This document shows positions 48,144-57,186 of a DNA stretch of 64,000 bases, in pieces. The DNA comes from Streptomyces sp. NBC_01463 (GTDB lineage: Bacteria > Actinomycetota > Actinomycetes > Streptomycetales > Streptomycetaceae), in the NCBI GenBank assembly GCA_036227345.1, contig CP109468.1:2604001-2668000 (forward strand), in the 5' to 3' direction. The number at the start of each line of letters is the position of its first letter. Positions within the stretch are counted from its first letter, which is position 1. A program made the position numbers and the translations under genes. The notes under the pieces are model-generated. The model worked only from the letters and a program-made list of their open reading frames with translations. It made no database searches and was not told the DNA's origin.

Positions 48144-49157
48144 TCAGACCTTCGGCTGCTGCTGGGTGATGCAGTGGATGCCGCCGCCCCCGGCGAAGAT
48201 CGCGCGGGCGTCGACGAGTGTCACCGTACGGCCGGGGAAGAGGCGGCGGAAGATTCCGGCGGCGAGCTCGTCGCGCGGATCGCCGAAGGCGCACAGGACG
48301 ACGCCGCCGTTGCAGAGGTAGTGGTTGATGTAGGAGTAGTCGACCCACTCCCCGCCGGCCCGCAGCACGGTGGGTGCCGGGACCTCCACGACCTCCAGCG
48401 GCCGCCCCTTCGCGTCGGTCGCGGCGCGCAGCACGCGGACCGTCTCCCGGGTGATCTCGTGGTCCGGATGGGCCGGGTCCGGCTGGACGTGGGCGACGAC
48501 GGTGCCGGGGCGGGCGAAGGCCGCGACGATGTCGACATGGCCGAGGGTGCCGTACGTGCCGTAGTCGCCCGCCAGCCCCCGGGGCAGCCAGATCGCCTTC
48601 TCGGTGCCCAGGCGCGCGTGCACCTCGGCCTCGACCTGCTCGCGGGTCCAGCCGGGGTTGCGCTCCCTGCCGAGCTGGACGGTCTCGGTGAGCAGGACGG
48701 TGCCCTCCCCGTCCACGTGGATGGCACCGCCCTCGTTGACCAGCGGCGAGCTGTGCACCGGGACACCGGCGAGAGCGGCGACCGAGCGGGCGATGTGCCG
48801 GTCGTGGTCCCAGCGGGCCCAGTCCTGGGCGCCCCAGCCGTTGAACGTCCAGTCGACGGCGGCCAGTTCGCTGCCGTCGGTGACGAAGGTGGGGCCGATG
48901 TCGCGCATCCAGGCGTCGTCGAGCGGGCGCACGGCCAGCTCCACGTCCGGGCCGAGGAGGGCGCGGGCGCTGTCCTCCTGGCCGGGGCCGACGACCATCG
49001 TGACGGGTTCGAAGCGGCGGACGGCCCGGGCGACGCGGGCCCAGGCGCGGCGGGCCTCGTCGAGTTCGGCCGCGGTCTCGAAGGTGGGGTTGGGGCCGGG
49101 CCAGGCCATCCAGGTGCGTTCGTGCGGGGCCCACTCGGGGGGCATGCGGAAGGTCAT
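48144..49157 (-). CDS. aguA: Agmatine deiminase
   Basis: 337 residues of the peptidyl-arginine-deiminase superfamily. It converts agmatine to N-carbamoylputrescine and ammonia. Catalytic Cys is in GGGGIHCITQQ at the C-terminus; supporting residues lie in RDIGPTFV, NEGGAIHVDGEG, GTLGHVDIVAAF and WMAWPGPNP. The length matches bacterial AguA. It follows ureC by 14 bases. No aguB (carbamoylputrescine amidohydrolase) gene is next to it; a divergent urease is instead. Confidence 0.93.
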   Translation of the reverse strand: MTFRMPPEWAPHERTWMAWPGPNPTFETAAELDEARRAWARVARAVRRFEPVTMVVGPGQEDSARALLGPDVELAVRPLDDAWMRDIGPTFVTDGSELAAVDWTFNGWGAQDWARWDHDRHIARSVAALAGVPVHSSPLVNEGGAIHVDGEGTVLLTETVQLGRERNPGWTREQVEAEVHARLGTEKAIWLPRGLAGDYGTYGTLGHVDIVAAFARPGTVVAHVQPDPAHPDHEITRETVRVLRAATDAKGRPLEVVEVPAPTVLRAGGEWVDYSYINHYLCNGGVVLCAFGDPRDELAAGIFRRLFPGRTVTLVDARAIFAGGGGIHCITQQQPKV

Positions 49158-49171
49158 GGGAGCACAGGTCC

Positions 49172-50860
49172 TTACAGGAAGTAGAGCCGGTTGAGGGAGA
49201 CCGAGTCGGCGGGCTCCGAGCTCAGCGGGTCGCCGTCCAGGGTGACGAGCCCGCTGCGCGCGTCCACGTCGACCGCTCCGGTACGGGAGTTGAGGCGCAG
49301 GTCGGCGGGGCCGATGCCGCGGGTGCCGCGGACGCCCACGCGCCGGCGCCGGGTCGGCATGGCGTCCGCGCCCAGCTGGGTGGCGGCCTGCGAGACGAAG
49401 GCGACGGAGAGATCGGCGGCGGTCGCCCCGTGCGCGCCGAACTGCGGCCCCAGCACCAGGGGTTCACAGGTGTCGGTGGCGGCGTTCGGGTCACCGGTGA
49501 CCCCGTACGCCGGGAAGCCGGACTTGAGCACCAGCTGCGGCTTGGCCCCGAAGAACTCGGGGCGCCACAGCACGATGTCGGCGAGCTTCCCCGTCTCGAT
49601 GGAACCGATCTCGTGCGCGAGGCCGTGGGCGATGGCCGGGTTGACGGTGAGCTTGGCGATGTACCGCAGCACGCGGGCGTTGTCGTCGCCCGGCCCGTCG
49701 CCCTCCATCGGCCCGAGTTCGGCCTTCATCTTCCCGGCCATGGCGAAGGTGCGGCGGACGGTCTCGCCGGCCCGTCCCATGCCCTGGGCGTCGGACGAGG
49801 TGATCCCGATGGCGCCGAGGTCGTGCAGCACGTCCTCGGCGCCCATCGTCCCGGCCCTGATCCGGTCACGGGCCATGGCGGCGTCACCCGGCAGGTCCGT
49901 CTTCAGGTCGTGAACGGAGACGATCATCCCGTAGTGCTCGGCGACCGCGTCCCGGCCGAAGGGCAGGGTGGGGTTGGTGGAGGAGCCGATGACGTTCGGC
50001 ACGCCCGCCATCTTGAGCACGTTGGGGACGTGGCCGCCGCCGCAGCCCTCGATGTGGAAGGCGTGGATGGTGCGCCCCTCCAGGACGCGCAGGGTGTCCT
50101 CGACCGACAGGCACTCGTTCAGCCCGTCGCTGTGCAGGGCCACCTGGACGTCGTACTCCTCGGCGACGCGCAGCGCGGTGTCCAGGGCGCGGGTGTGCGC
50201 GCCCATGTCCTCGTGGACCTTGAAGCCGCAGGCCCCGCCCTCGGCGAGCGCCTCGACGAGCGGCGCCTGGTGCGAGGAGGAACCGCGGCCCAGGAAGCCG
50301 ATGTTGACCGGCCAGGCGTCGAACGCGTTGAAGGCGTGGCGCAGGGCCCACGGCGAGTTGACGCCGACGCCCCAGACCGGGCCGAACTCCTGGCCGATGA
50401 TCGTGGTGACGCCGGAGGCGAGCGAGGCCTCCATGATCCGCGGCGAGAGCAGATGGACATGGGTGTCGACCGCGCCGGCCGTGGCGATCATGCCCTCACC
50501 GGACACGATGGACGTGCCGGTGCCGACGACGACGTCCACACCGTCGAGGGTGTCCGGGTTCCCGGCCCGGCCGATCGAGGAGATGCGGCCCTCGCGGATA
50601 CCGATCGAGACCTTCCGGATGCCCTGCACGGCGTCGATGACCAGCACGTTACTGATCACGACATCGCAGGTCTCCCGGACGGCGGCGGCCTTGAGGTGGA
50701 TTCCGTCGCGGGCGGTCTTGCCGAATCCGGCGAGGAACTCGTCGCCCGGCTTCTGGGCGTCCGACTCGACCCGGACGATCAGCCCGGAGTCACCGAGCCT
50801 GACCCGGTCGCCGGCGCGCGGGCCGTGCACGGAGGCGTACTCGTGCGGATCGATGCTCAT
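49172..50860 (-). CDS. ureC: Divergent urease alpha subunit
   Basis: 562 residues. The nickel ligands of urease are all present: His134 and His136 (DTHVHLL), Lys214 (GFKVHED, the carbamylated Lys), His243 (ALHSD), His269 (HAFHIEG) and Asp357 (SSDAQGMGR); the catalytic flap His is His317. The flap Cys of standard ureases (VCHHL) is Val316 (SVHDL). The usual GTxATTCTPG loop is replaced by GVGVNSPWA and is three residues shorter, and HEDWG reads HEDMG. No ureDEFG accessory genes are nearby. It overlaps ureAB (ATGA) and is followed closely by aguA. Activity on free urea is therefore uncertain. Confidence 0.9.
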   Translation of the reverse strand: MSIDPHEYASVHGPRAGDRVRLGDSGLIVRVESDAQKPGDEFLAGFGKTARDGIHLKAAAVRETCDVVISNVLVIDAVQGIRKVSIGIREGRISSIGRAGNPDTLDGVDVVVGTGTSIVSGEGMIATAGAVDTHVHLLSPRIMEASLASGVTTIIGQEFGPVWGVGVNSPWALRHAFNAFDAWPVNIGFLGRGSSSHQAPLVEALAEGGACGFKVHEDMGAHTRALDTALRVAEEYDVQVALHSDGLNECLSVEDTLRVLEGRTIHAFHIEGCGGGHVPNVLKMAGVPNVIGSSTNPTLPFGRDAVAEHYGMIVSVHDLKTDLPGDAAMARDRIRAGTMGAEDVLHDLGAIGITSSDAQGMGRAGETVRRTFAMAGKMKAELGPMEGDGPGDDNARVLRYIAKLTVNPAIAHGLAHEIGSIETGKLADIVLWRPEFFGAKPQLVLKSGFPAYGVTGDPNAATDTCEPLVLGPQFGAHGATAADLSVAFVSQAATQLGADAMPTRRRRVGVRGTRGIGPADLRLNSRTGAVDVDARSGLVTLDGDPLSSEPADSVSLNRLYFL

Positions 50861-51537
50861 CGTGCCGCTCCCAGGTATCCGCAGGCCGCCGCGCGCCGCA
50901 GCGCCTCCTCGCGTGCGCCGGGGGCGTCGAGCGGTCCGTCGACCAGCCCGGCGAACCCGATCGCGACGCGGTCGCCGCCGATGGGCACGAGGCCCACCTC
51001 GGCCGACTCCCCCGGTCCGAAGCGGGCGGAGGAGCCCGCGGGCACGCAGAGCCGCATGCCGTACGCCGCGGCCCGGTCGAAGTCGAGCCGCGGGTTGGCC
51101 TCGAAGAAGTGGAAGTGCGAGGTCACGGAGACGGGGACGGTCGCGGTGTTGTGGACGGTCAGCCGCAGCACGGGCTCCGGCCCGGGCGTCGCGGGTCCGG
51201 GGACGACGGCGCCGGGCGCCTCGTCGCCGAGGCCCTCGCCCAGTGGCCGGGAGACCACGGCGAGCCGCGAACCGTCGTCGAAGACGGCCTCCACATGGAC
51301 CTCGGTGACGACGTCGGCGACCCCGGGCAGCACATCGTCCGGGCCCAGCACCCGGCGCGCGGCCTCGATCGCCTCGGCGAGCCGGCGCCCGTCGCGGGCG
51401 GCCTCGCAGACGGTGTCCGCGATCAGGGCGGTGGCCTCGGGGACGTTGAGCCTCAGCCCGCGGGCCCGGCGGGCCCGGGCCAGCTCGGCGGCGCCGAAGA
51501 GCAGCAGCCGGTCGCGTTCGGTCGGGGTCAGTCGCAC
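50857..51537 (-). CDS. ureA: Fused urease gamma-beta subunit
   Basis: 226 residues. Residues 1-100 are UreA-like (MRLTPTERDRLLLFGAAELARARRARG... VLPGVADVVTEVHVEAVFDDGSRLV), and about 120-226 are UreB-like (VTSHFHFFEANPRLDFDRAAAYGMRL, a conserved core). Such UreAB fusions are known from Helicobacter and from second urease sets of actinomycetes. First gene of the operon; the GTG at 51535-51537 has AGGAGGTG upstream and the operator sits 14 bases before it. Confidence 0.93.
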   Translation of the reverse strand: MRLTPTERDRLLLFGAAELARARRARGLRLNVPEATALIADTVCEAARDGRRLAEAIEAARRVLGPDDVLPGVADVVTEVHVEAVFDDGSRLAVVSRPLGEGLGDEAPGAVVPGPATPGPEPVLRLTVHNTATVPVSVTSHFHFFEANPRLDFDRAAAYGMRLCVPAGSSARFGPGESAEVGLVPIGGDRVAIGFAGLVDGPLDAPGAREEALRRAAACGYLGAAR

Positions 51538-51550
51538 GTCGTCGCACCTC

Positions 51551-51575
51551 CTGGTTAGAGCAGCACTCTAACCAG
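51551..51575. promoter_or_regulatory. Operator of the ureAB-ureC-aguA-tetR operon
   Basis: Perfect inverted repeat with 10-bp arms CTGGTTAGAG and CTCTAACCAG and a 5-base spacer, directly upstream of the ribosome site of ureAB. Its position, overlapping the probable transcription start, and the TetR gene at the operon end suggest autorepression. Confidence 0.7.
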
Positions 51576-51638
51576 TAGGCCGATGGAAATGAAACCGTTG
51601 ACGATGTGTTTCGAGCGACGCTCCAAGTCCTGGCGGGC

Positions 51639-51671
51639 AAAAAAAGGCCGCGCCCCCGGGGGCGCGGCCTT
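51639..51671 (-). terminator. Rho-independent terminator of ilvE
   Basis: 28-base perfect palindrome (AAGGCCGCGCCCCC and complement, 51644-51671) followed on the minus strand by a run of seven T (51639-51645). Strongest canonical terminator in the window. Confidence 0.9.
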
Positions 51672-51698
51672 CTTGTGCGGGCGGGTGGAGCGTGGCGG

Positions 51699-52787
51699 CT
51701 AGCCGAGCGGGTGCATCCAGCCGTGGGCGTCCTCGGCGGTGCCGCGCTGGATGTCCAGCAGGCGCTCGCGCAGCCCCAGGGTGACCGGGCCGGGCGTGCC
51801 GTCGCCCTGGGTCCACTCGCCGCCGGCGCTCTTCACGATGCCGACGGGGGTGATGACGGCGGCGGTGCCGCAGGCGAAGACCTCGGTGAGGGTGCCGTTC
51901 GCGGTGTCGTCGCGCCACTGGTCGATGGAGACGCGGCCCTCCTCGGGCTCGTAGCCGAGGTCCTGGGCGAGCCTCAGCAGCGAGTCGCGCGTGATGCCCG
52001 CGAGCAGGGAGCCGGTCAGGGCCGGGGTGACGATCTTGTTCCCGTACACGAAGTACAGGTTCATCCCGCCGAGCTCCTCGACCCACTTGTGCTCGACGGC
52101 GTCGAGGTAGGCGACCTGGTCGCAGCCCTTCGCGGCGGCCTCGGCCTGGGCGAGCAGGGACGCGGCGTAGTTGCCGCCGGTCTTGGCGTCGCCCATGCCG
52201 CCGGGGACGGCGCGGACGCGGTCCTCGGAGAGCCAGATGGAGACGGGCTTCACACCGCCGGGGAAGTAGGCGCCGGCCGGCGAGGCGATGACCAGGAAGA
52301 GGTACTCGTTGGACGGCCGCACACCGAGACCGACCTCGGTCGCGATCATGAACGGGCGCAGGTACAGCGACTCCTCGCCGCCGTGCTCCGGGACCCAGGC
52401 CGCGTCCTGGCGGACGAGCGCGTCGCAGGCGGCGACGAACGTCTCGACGGGCAGCTCCGGCATGGCCAGCCGGTTCGCGGAACGCTGGAAGCGCTCGGCG
52501 TTGGCCTCTGGGCGGAAGGTGGCGACCGTGCCGTCGGGCTGACGGTAGGCCTTCAGACCCTCGAAGATCTCCTGGCCGTAGTGCAGCGTCATGTTGGCGG
52601 GGTCGATCGACAGCGGCGCGTACGGGACGAGCTGGGCGTCGTGCCAGCCGCGGCCTTCGGTCCACTTGATCGTCACCATGTGATCGGTGAAGTAGCGGCC
52701 GAATCCGGGCTTGACCAGGATCGCCTCGCGCTCCGCGTCGGACAGCGGGTTCGAGGAGGGCTTGAGCTCGATCGTGGGCGTCGTCAT
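51699..52787 (-). CDS. ilvE: Branched-chain amino acid aminotransferase
   Basis: 362 residues, PLP fold class IV. The Lys of [12 protein letters not shown] near residue 205 binds [16 protein letters not shown] and [19 protein letters not shown] complete the type II BCAT signature. It interconverts Leu, Ile and Val with their 2-oxo acids using 2-oxoglutarate/glutamate. It lies between leuB and the urease operon, each with its own terminator. ATG at 52785-52787. Confidence 0.95.
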   Translation of the reverse strand: MTTPTIELKPSSNPLSDAEREAILVKPGFGRYFTDHMVTIKWTEGRGWHDAQLVPYAPLSIDPANMTLHYGQEIFEGLKAYRQPDGTVATFRPEANAERFQRSANRLAMPELPVETFVAACDALVRQDAAWVPEHGGEESLYLRPFMIATEVGLGVRPSNEYLFLVIASPAGAYFPGGVKPVSIWLSEDRVRAVPGGMGDAKTGGNYAASLLAQAEAAAKGCDQVAYLDAVEHKWVEELGGMNLYFVYGNKIVTPALTGSLLAGITRDSLLRLAQDLGYEPEEGRVSIDQWRDDTANGTLTEVFACGTAAVITPVGIVKSAGGEWTQGDGTPGPVTLGLRERLLDIQRGTAEDAHGWMHPLG

Positions 52788-52896
52788 GAGTGCGTGTCCT
52801 TCACCGGTTTTGTGTGTGTAGGACCACGCCCGCGCCAGCTCCTGTCGGACAGGTGCTAGGACGTCCGAGCTTCGCGGCAAGCCACGGTCCCGTTCG

Positions 52897-52925
52897 ATTA
52901 TCTCTCGTGGGTGGCCGTGCACGAA
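52897..52925 (-). promoter_or_regulatory. Candidate ilvE promoter
   Basis: TTCGTG (minus strand, 52925-52920) and GATAAT (52902-52897) are 17 bases apart, giving a leader of about 100 bases. No attenuator with a U tract is seen between it and ilvE. Confidence 0.4.
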
Positions 52926-52978
52926 ATGACGTGAATGCGGTCCAGGGTTCGATGGTGACACCCGGGGCCGCACAGGAG

Positions 52979-53011
52979 AAGCCGCCGGGTGCGTGTGCGA
53001 CCCGGCGGCTT
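52979..53011 (-). terminator. Terminator of leuB
   Basis: Perfect 12-bp stem AAGCCGCCGGGT / ACCCGGCGGCTT with a 9-base loop, 18 bases after the leuB stop. Confidence 0.75.
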
Positions 53012-53029
53012 CTTGAGGGAGTCGTCGGA

Positions 53030-54070
53030 TCAGCCCGCTACGCGTACCGCGAGCGCGTCGCCGATCTCGTCGGTGGTACGGGCGGTCCCGTCGCGCTCCG
53101 CGAGGTCGGCGGAGACGGCGTCCTCGATGCGCACGGCCTGGGCCTCGTAGCCGAGGTGGCGCAGCAGGAGGGCGACGGAGAGGATCGTGGCCGTCGGGTC
53201 GGCCTTGCCCTGGCCCGCGATGTCGGGGGCGGAGCCGTGGACCGGCTCGAACATCGAGGGGAAGGCGCCCGTCGGGTTGATGTTGCCGGACGCGGCCAGG
53301 CCGATGCCGCCGGAGACGGCCGCGGCGAGGTCGGTGAGGATGTCACCGAAGAGGTTGTCGGTGACGATGACGTCGAAGCGCTCCGGCTGGGTGACGAAGA
53401 AGATCGTCGCCGCGTCGACGTGCAGGTAGTCGGTGGTGACCTGGGGGTACTCGGCCGCGACCTTGTCGAAGGTGTTCTTCCACAGGTGGCCCGCGTAGAC
53501 GAGGACGTTGTTCTTGTGGACCAGCGTCAGCTTCTTGCGGGGGCGGGCGGCGGCGCGCTCGAAGGCGTCACGGACCACGCGCTCCACACCGAAGGCCGTG
53601 TTGAGGCTGACCTCGGTGGCGACCTCGTGCTCCGTGCCGGTGCGCAGCGAACCGCCGTTGCCGGTGTACGGGCCCTCGGTGCCCTCACGGACGACGACGA
53701 AGTCGATCTCCGGACGGCCGGCCAGCGGGGTGTCCGTGTTCGGGAACAGCTTCGACGGCCGCAGGTTGATGAAGTGGTCGAAGGCGAATCGCAGCTTCAG
53801 CAGCAGCCCGCGCTCCAGCACGCCGGAGGGCACGGACGGGTCACCGATCGCACCGAGCAGGATGGCGTCGTGGCCCTTGAGGGCCTCCAGCTCCGCGTCC
53901 GGGAGGGTTTCACCGGTGCGGTGCCAGCGCTGGGCGCCGAGGTCGTACTCCTTGGTCTCCAGCTTCACATCCTGCGGGAGAACAGCGTTGAGGACCTTGA
54001 GTCCCTGGGCCACGACCTCCTGGCCGATACCGTCACCGGGGATCACTGCGAGATTGATGCTGGGAGCCAT
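53030..54070 (-). CDS. leuB: 3-isopropylmalate dehydrogenase
   Basis: 346 residues. NAD-dependent oxidative decarboxylation of 3-isopropylmalate in leucine synthesis. [10 protein letters not shown] at the N-terminus, [13 protein letters not shown], substrate-binding Tyr/Lys region, [15 protein letters not shown] near 235 (metal Asp residues) and [26 protein letters not shown] (NAD loop). It is the short monomeric-family length typical of actinomycetes. The ATG at 54068-54070 starts the domain; an upstream ATG at 54130 would include the promoter. Confidence 0.96.
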   Translation of the reverse strand: MAPSINLAVIPGDGIGQEVVAQGLKVLNAVLPQDVKLETKEYDLGAQRWHRTGETLPDAELEALKGHDAILLGAIGDPSVPSGVLERGLLLKLRFAFDHFINLRPSKLFPNTDTPLAGRPEIDFVVVREGTEGPYTGNGGSLRTGTEHEVATEVSLNTAFGVERVVRDAFERAAARPRKKLTLVHKNNVLVYAGHLWKNTFDKVAAEYPQVTTDYLHVDAATIFFVTQPERFDVIVTDNLFGDILTDLAAAVSGGIGLAASGNINPTGAFPSMFEPVHGSAPDIAGQGKADPTATILSVALLLRHLGYEAQAVRIEDAVSADLAERDGTARTTDEIGDALAVRVAG

Positions 54071-54115
54071 GTCCGGCACGATACTGCGCGTCCCACCCCA
54101 TGACACGTCACGTCC

Positions 54116-54121
54116 ACTATA
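54116..54121 (-). promoter_or_regulatory. Possible -10 of the leuB promoter
   Basis: TATAGT on the minus strand, 46 bases upstream of the leuB start. CACGTA 18 bases upstream is a poor -35, so confidence is low. Confidence 0.3.
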
Positions 54122-54200
54122 CGGACACATGGGCAGCTGTACGTGTACCGTTCACCTACTCGACGGAATGCCGTCAGGGAACGGGTGGAGGTTGTCGCCC

Positions 54201-55778
54201 ATGGACATCCCCCGTTTCGGCATCCCCGAGAAGCTCGCCGACCGCATGAGCATGGCCGAGCAGCACGAATACCTCCGCACCCGGCTGACGCGGCGCGGGG
54301 TGCTGCGCACGAGCGTGGCCACCGCGGCCGTGGCCGGCGCCGGCCTCGGCACCTCGCTCGTCTCCCCGGCCTCGCCGGCGTATGCCGCTCCGACGACACT
54401 CACTTCGCGCAGCTCCACCCGGGTGGACGGCTCGCTGGTCGCGCCGTTCGGCCGGCACCTGGCCTACGGCGCCGACCCGAGGACGCAGATGGCGGTCTCC
54501 TGGCAGGTCCCCTTCGCGGTGCGCCGCCCGTACATCCGCATCGGCCTCAAGCCGTGGGCGCTGAGCCGGAAGATCGACGCCGAGGTGCGCCACCTGACGA
54601 CACCGCGGCTGAACGACGGCAAGATCGCGGCCGCCGAGCAGTTCTACGTGCACGCCGGCCTGGAGCGGCTGAAGCCCGGCACGACGTACTACTACGGCGT
54701 CGGCCACGACGGCTTCGACCCGGCCGACACCCGCAACCTGGGCACGCTCGGCACCTTCACCACCGCGCCCTCGCGCGCGGAGAAGTTCACCTTCACGGCC
54801 TTCGGCGACCAGGGCGTCAGCTACCACGCGCTCGGCAACGACCAGCTGATCCTGGGCCAGAACCCGGCCTTCCACCTGCACGCGGGCGACATCTGCTACG
54901 CCGACCCGTCGGGCTCCGGCCAGAGCAGCGACACCTACGACGCCCGCACCTGGGACCAGTTCCTGGCGCAGACGGAGACGGTGTCCAAGACCGTGCCGTG
55001 GATGGTGACGACCGGCAACCACGACATGGAGGCCTGGTACTCGCCGGACGGCTACGGCGGGCAGAACGCCCGCTGGACCCTGCCGGACAACGGCCCGGAC
55101 CCGGTGAACCAGCCCGGCGCCTACTCCTTCGTGCACGGCAACGTCGGCGTGATCGCGCTCGACGCCAACGACATCTCGTACGAGATCCCGGCCAACTTCG
55201 GCATCAGCGGCGGCAAGCAGACCCGCTGGCTGGACCGGCGGCTGGGCGAACTGCGGGCCCGGCACGACGTCGACTTCCTGGTGGTCTTCTTCCACCACTG
55301 CGCCTTCTCCACGACCAACGCGCACGCCTCGGACGGCGGGGTGCGCGACGCCTGGGTGCCGCTCTTCGAGAAGCACCAGGTGGACCTGGTCATCAACGGG
55401 CACAACCACGTCTACGAGCGCACCGACGCGATCCTGAAGAACGCGGTGCAGCGCAAGGTGCCGATCGGCGAGCGCACCGACCCGACGCGGGACGGCATCG
55501 TGTACGTCACCGCGGGCGGCGCGGGCAAGGCGCTCTACGACTTCCCGGCGCCCGACAGCTACGAGGGACACGTCGCGGATGCGGAGAGCGTGAACACGTA
55601 CCACGTGGTCAAGGGCGGCGGCAGGGCCACCGAGACCGTGGAGTGGTCGCGGGTGCGCTACACCGGCTTCTCGTTCCTCGCGGTGGAGGTGGAGCCCGGC
55701 CGGCACGCGCGCATGAAGGTCACCGCGCTCGCCGAGTCCGGCGAGCGCATCGACCACTTCGAGATCAGCCGCGGCTGA
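54201..55778 (+). CDS. Tat-exported purple acid phosphatase-like metallophosphoesterase
   Basis: 525 residues. An unusually long n-region (about 30 residues, MDIPRFGIPEKLADRMSM) precedes the Tat motif LTRRGVLRTS and AAVAGAGLGTSLVSPASPAYAA. A Fn3-like N-terminal PAP domain (about 70-190) is followed by the metal-binding motifs FGDQG, GDICYAD, GNHDME, FFHHC and NGHNHVYER in order. It would release phosphate from extracellular phosphomonoesters, probably under phosphate starvation, though I see no clear PHO box. The ATG at 54201 is preceded by GGAGGT. Divergent from leuB. Confidence 0.93.
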   Translation: MDIPRFGIPEKLADRMSMAEQHEYLRTRLTRRGVLRTSVATAAVAGAGLGTSLVSPASPAYAAPTTLTSRSSTRVDGSLVAPFGRHLAYGADPRTQMAVSWQVPFAVRRPYIRIGLKPWALSRKIDAEVRHLTTPRLNDGKIAAAEQFYVHAGLERLKPGTTYYYGVGHDGFDPADTRNLGTLGTFTTAPSRAEKFTFTAFGDQGVSYHALGNDQLILGQNPAFHLHAGDICYADPSGSGQSSDTYDARTWDQFLAQTETVSKTVPWMVTTGNHDMEAWYSPDGYGGQNARWTLPDNGPDPVNQPGAYSFVHGNVGVIALDANDISYEIPANFGISGGKQTRWLDRRLGELRARHDVDFLVVFFHHCAFSTTNAHASDGGVRDAWVPLFEKHQVDLVINGHNHVYERTDAILKNAVQRKVPIGERTDPTRDGIVYVTAGGAGKALYDFPAPDSYEGHVADAESVNTYHVVKGGGRATETVEWSRVRYTGFSFLAVEVEPGRHARMKVTALAESGERIDHFEISRG

Positions 55779-55797
55779 TCCCGGTGACGGCTTCCGG

Positions 55798-55929
55798 TCA
55801 GTGACCGGTGGAGCCGCCGTTGTCCCTGCGGTCGAGAGCACGCTGCAGGGCGGCGGCGGCATTCTGCCGCTCCGACTCGGTCGGGCGGTGGGTGTGACGG
55901 ACGCGGCGGCGGACAGTGGTCTCGGCCAT
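55798..55929 (-). CDS. 43-residue basic small protein
   Basis: Frame MAETTVRRRVRHTHRPTESE... ending GGSTGH, with AAGGAG ten bases before the ATG. Composition is Arg/Ala-rich, with a helical middle (SERQNAAAALQRALDRR). The third-position GC bias fits a real gene. The family is unknown to me. It is convergent with the phosphatase gene and has a 250-base upstream region with repeats. Confidence 0.6.
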   Translation of the reverse strand: MAETTVRRRVRHTHRPTESERQNAAAALQRALDRRDNGGSTGH

Positions 55930-56084
55930 GGTGGATCGACTCCTTGAGATCGCGAGGATTTCGAGATCGAAAAATCGTGAACGTGATGTCGAGATCAGGG
56001 ATTTCGAGGCGCCGGAAGGGGCGGGGAGCAGGCGCCGCAGGGGTTGCCTGCTTCGGGGCGCGCGCTCACGACCGCCAGTCGCTT

Positions 56085-56112
56085 GATCTAGCGAGACGTT
56101 CGGCTTCTACAA
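56085..56112 (-). promoter_or_regulatory. Candidate promoter of the small-protein gene
   Basis: TTGTAG (minus, 56112-56107) and TAGATC (56090-56085) are 16 bases apart. The leader would be about 150 bases and contains GATTTCGAG twice (55957-55965 and 56000-56008) and several GAGATC copies. The rest of 55930-56188 holds no gene. Confidence 0.35.
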
Positions 56113-56188
56113 AGCTAGGGCAGCCGAGCCGGTCTGTCTCCACAATTACTCGGACTTCCTACTATCTGAGACGGAGGTTTACCCGCGC

Positions 56189-57073
56189 TCACCCGCCGCT
56201 CACTCTCAGCTCCCTGATGAGCGCCCGCACGGCGAGTGATCGTGCCAGCTCAGGGGTGGTGACGTAGCCCACGGACCGGGTCGGGCGGTCCGGCCCGAGA
56301 GCGGTGATCGCGACGGTGTCCGGTGCTCCTTCCAGGGACAGTCCGGGCATGATCGCCATCCCGAGACCACGGGACACCATCGAGAGCACCGCTCCGTCGT
56401 CCTCGGCCTCCATCGTCGCGTGCGGGATCCAGTCCTGGGCGGACCACCAGTCCCGGGTGTACGAGGTGCAGCTCTCCGCCCAGTCGAGCAGCGGGAGCGT
56501 CCGCGGCGCCGGATGACCGGCCGGGTGCACCAGGGAGTACTCCTCCTCCCGCAGCACTCCCCCGACCAGCTCCTTCGGTACGGGGGAACTCGCGCCGATC
56601 GTCGCGATCCCCAGATCGGCGCGGCCGTCCAGGACCTCGCCCGCCGTGCCCCGGCCGACCTCCCGGACCACCCGGACCCTCGCGTCGATGCCGGGGTGGC
56701 GGGCCCTGAGCCGTTCCAGGGCGGGCGGCAGCAGATGGAGCGCGGCGCTGCGGAAGGCGGCGATCCGCAGCGGGCCCGCCGGTACGCCGGCTTCCCCGGG
56801 GCCGGCCGCCGCGGCACGCGCCTCGTCGCCCATCAGCTCCAGCAGCCGCAGGACGCGGCGGGCGTGCGCGACGGCGCTCGCGCCCGCGGCGGTGGGCCGG
56901 GCGCCCTTGCGGCCCCGGTCGAAGAGGACGGCGCCGATCCTGCCCTCGCTGGTGCGGACCGCGTGCGAGACGGCCGACTGCGTCATGCCCAGCGCCTCGG
57001 CGGCACCGGAGAAGCTGCCGGTCCTCTCGACCGCGATCATGATCCGGAGCTCGTGCGGGCTCAGGTCGGTCAT
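56189..57073 (-). CDS. LysR-family transcriptional regulator
   Basis: 294 residues. HTH at 5-62 (LSPHELRIMIAVERTGSFSGAAEALGMTQSAVSHAVRTSEGRIGAVLFDRG) and a LysR substrate-binding domain from about 95 (GPLRIAAFRSAALHLLPPALERLRARHPG). Divergent from the oxidoreductase at 57187, with a T-N11-A type inverted repeat between, the classic LysR target arrangement. ATG at 57071-57073 with GAGGGGGAT upstream. Confidence 0.93.
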   Translation of the reverse strand: MTDLSPHELRIMIAVERTGSFSGAAEALGMTQSAVSHAVRTSEGRIGAVLFDRGRKGARPTAAGASAVAHARRVLRLLELMGDEARAAAAGPGEAGVPAGPLRIAAFRSAALHLLPPALERLRARHPGIDARVRVVREVGRGTAGEVLDGRADLGIATIGASSPVPKELVGGVLREEEYSLVHPAGHPAPRTLPLLDWAESCTSYTRDWWSAQDWIPHATMEAEDDGAVLSMVSRGLGMAIMPGLSLEGAPDTVAITALGPDRPTRSVGYVTTPELARSLAVRALIRELRVSGG

Positions 57074-57102
57074 GGTGTGATCCCCCTCGTTCCCATGAAA
57101 GA

Positions 57103-57123
57103 TCCATGAACGCCGCTCATGGA
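57103..57123. promoter_or_regulatory. LysR box between lysR and oxidoreductase genes
   Basis: Inverted repeat TCCATGA - 7 bases - TCATGGA, containing a T-N11-A core; CCCATGAAA just upstream and TTTCCATC downstream may be extra half-sites. Confidence 0.55.
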
Positions 57124-57186
57124 AACGGCCTTTCCATCGACGCAACCCACTGCCGGGCCGTTCGATTCCTTCCTACGGTCACTGCC

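Noticed and set aside
50857..51537. Separate ureA and ureB genes with a frameshift
   Set aside because: The frame is continuous across both domains, so it is a true fusion.
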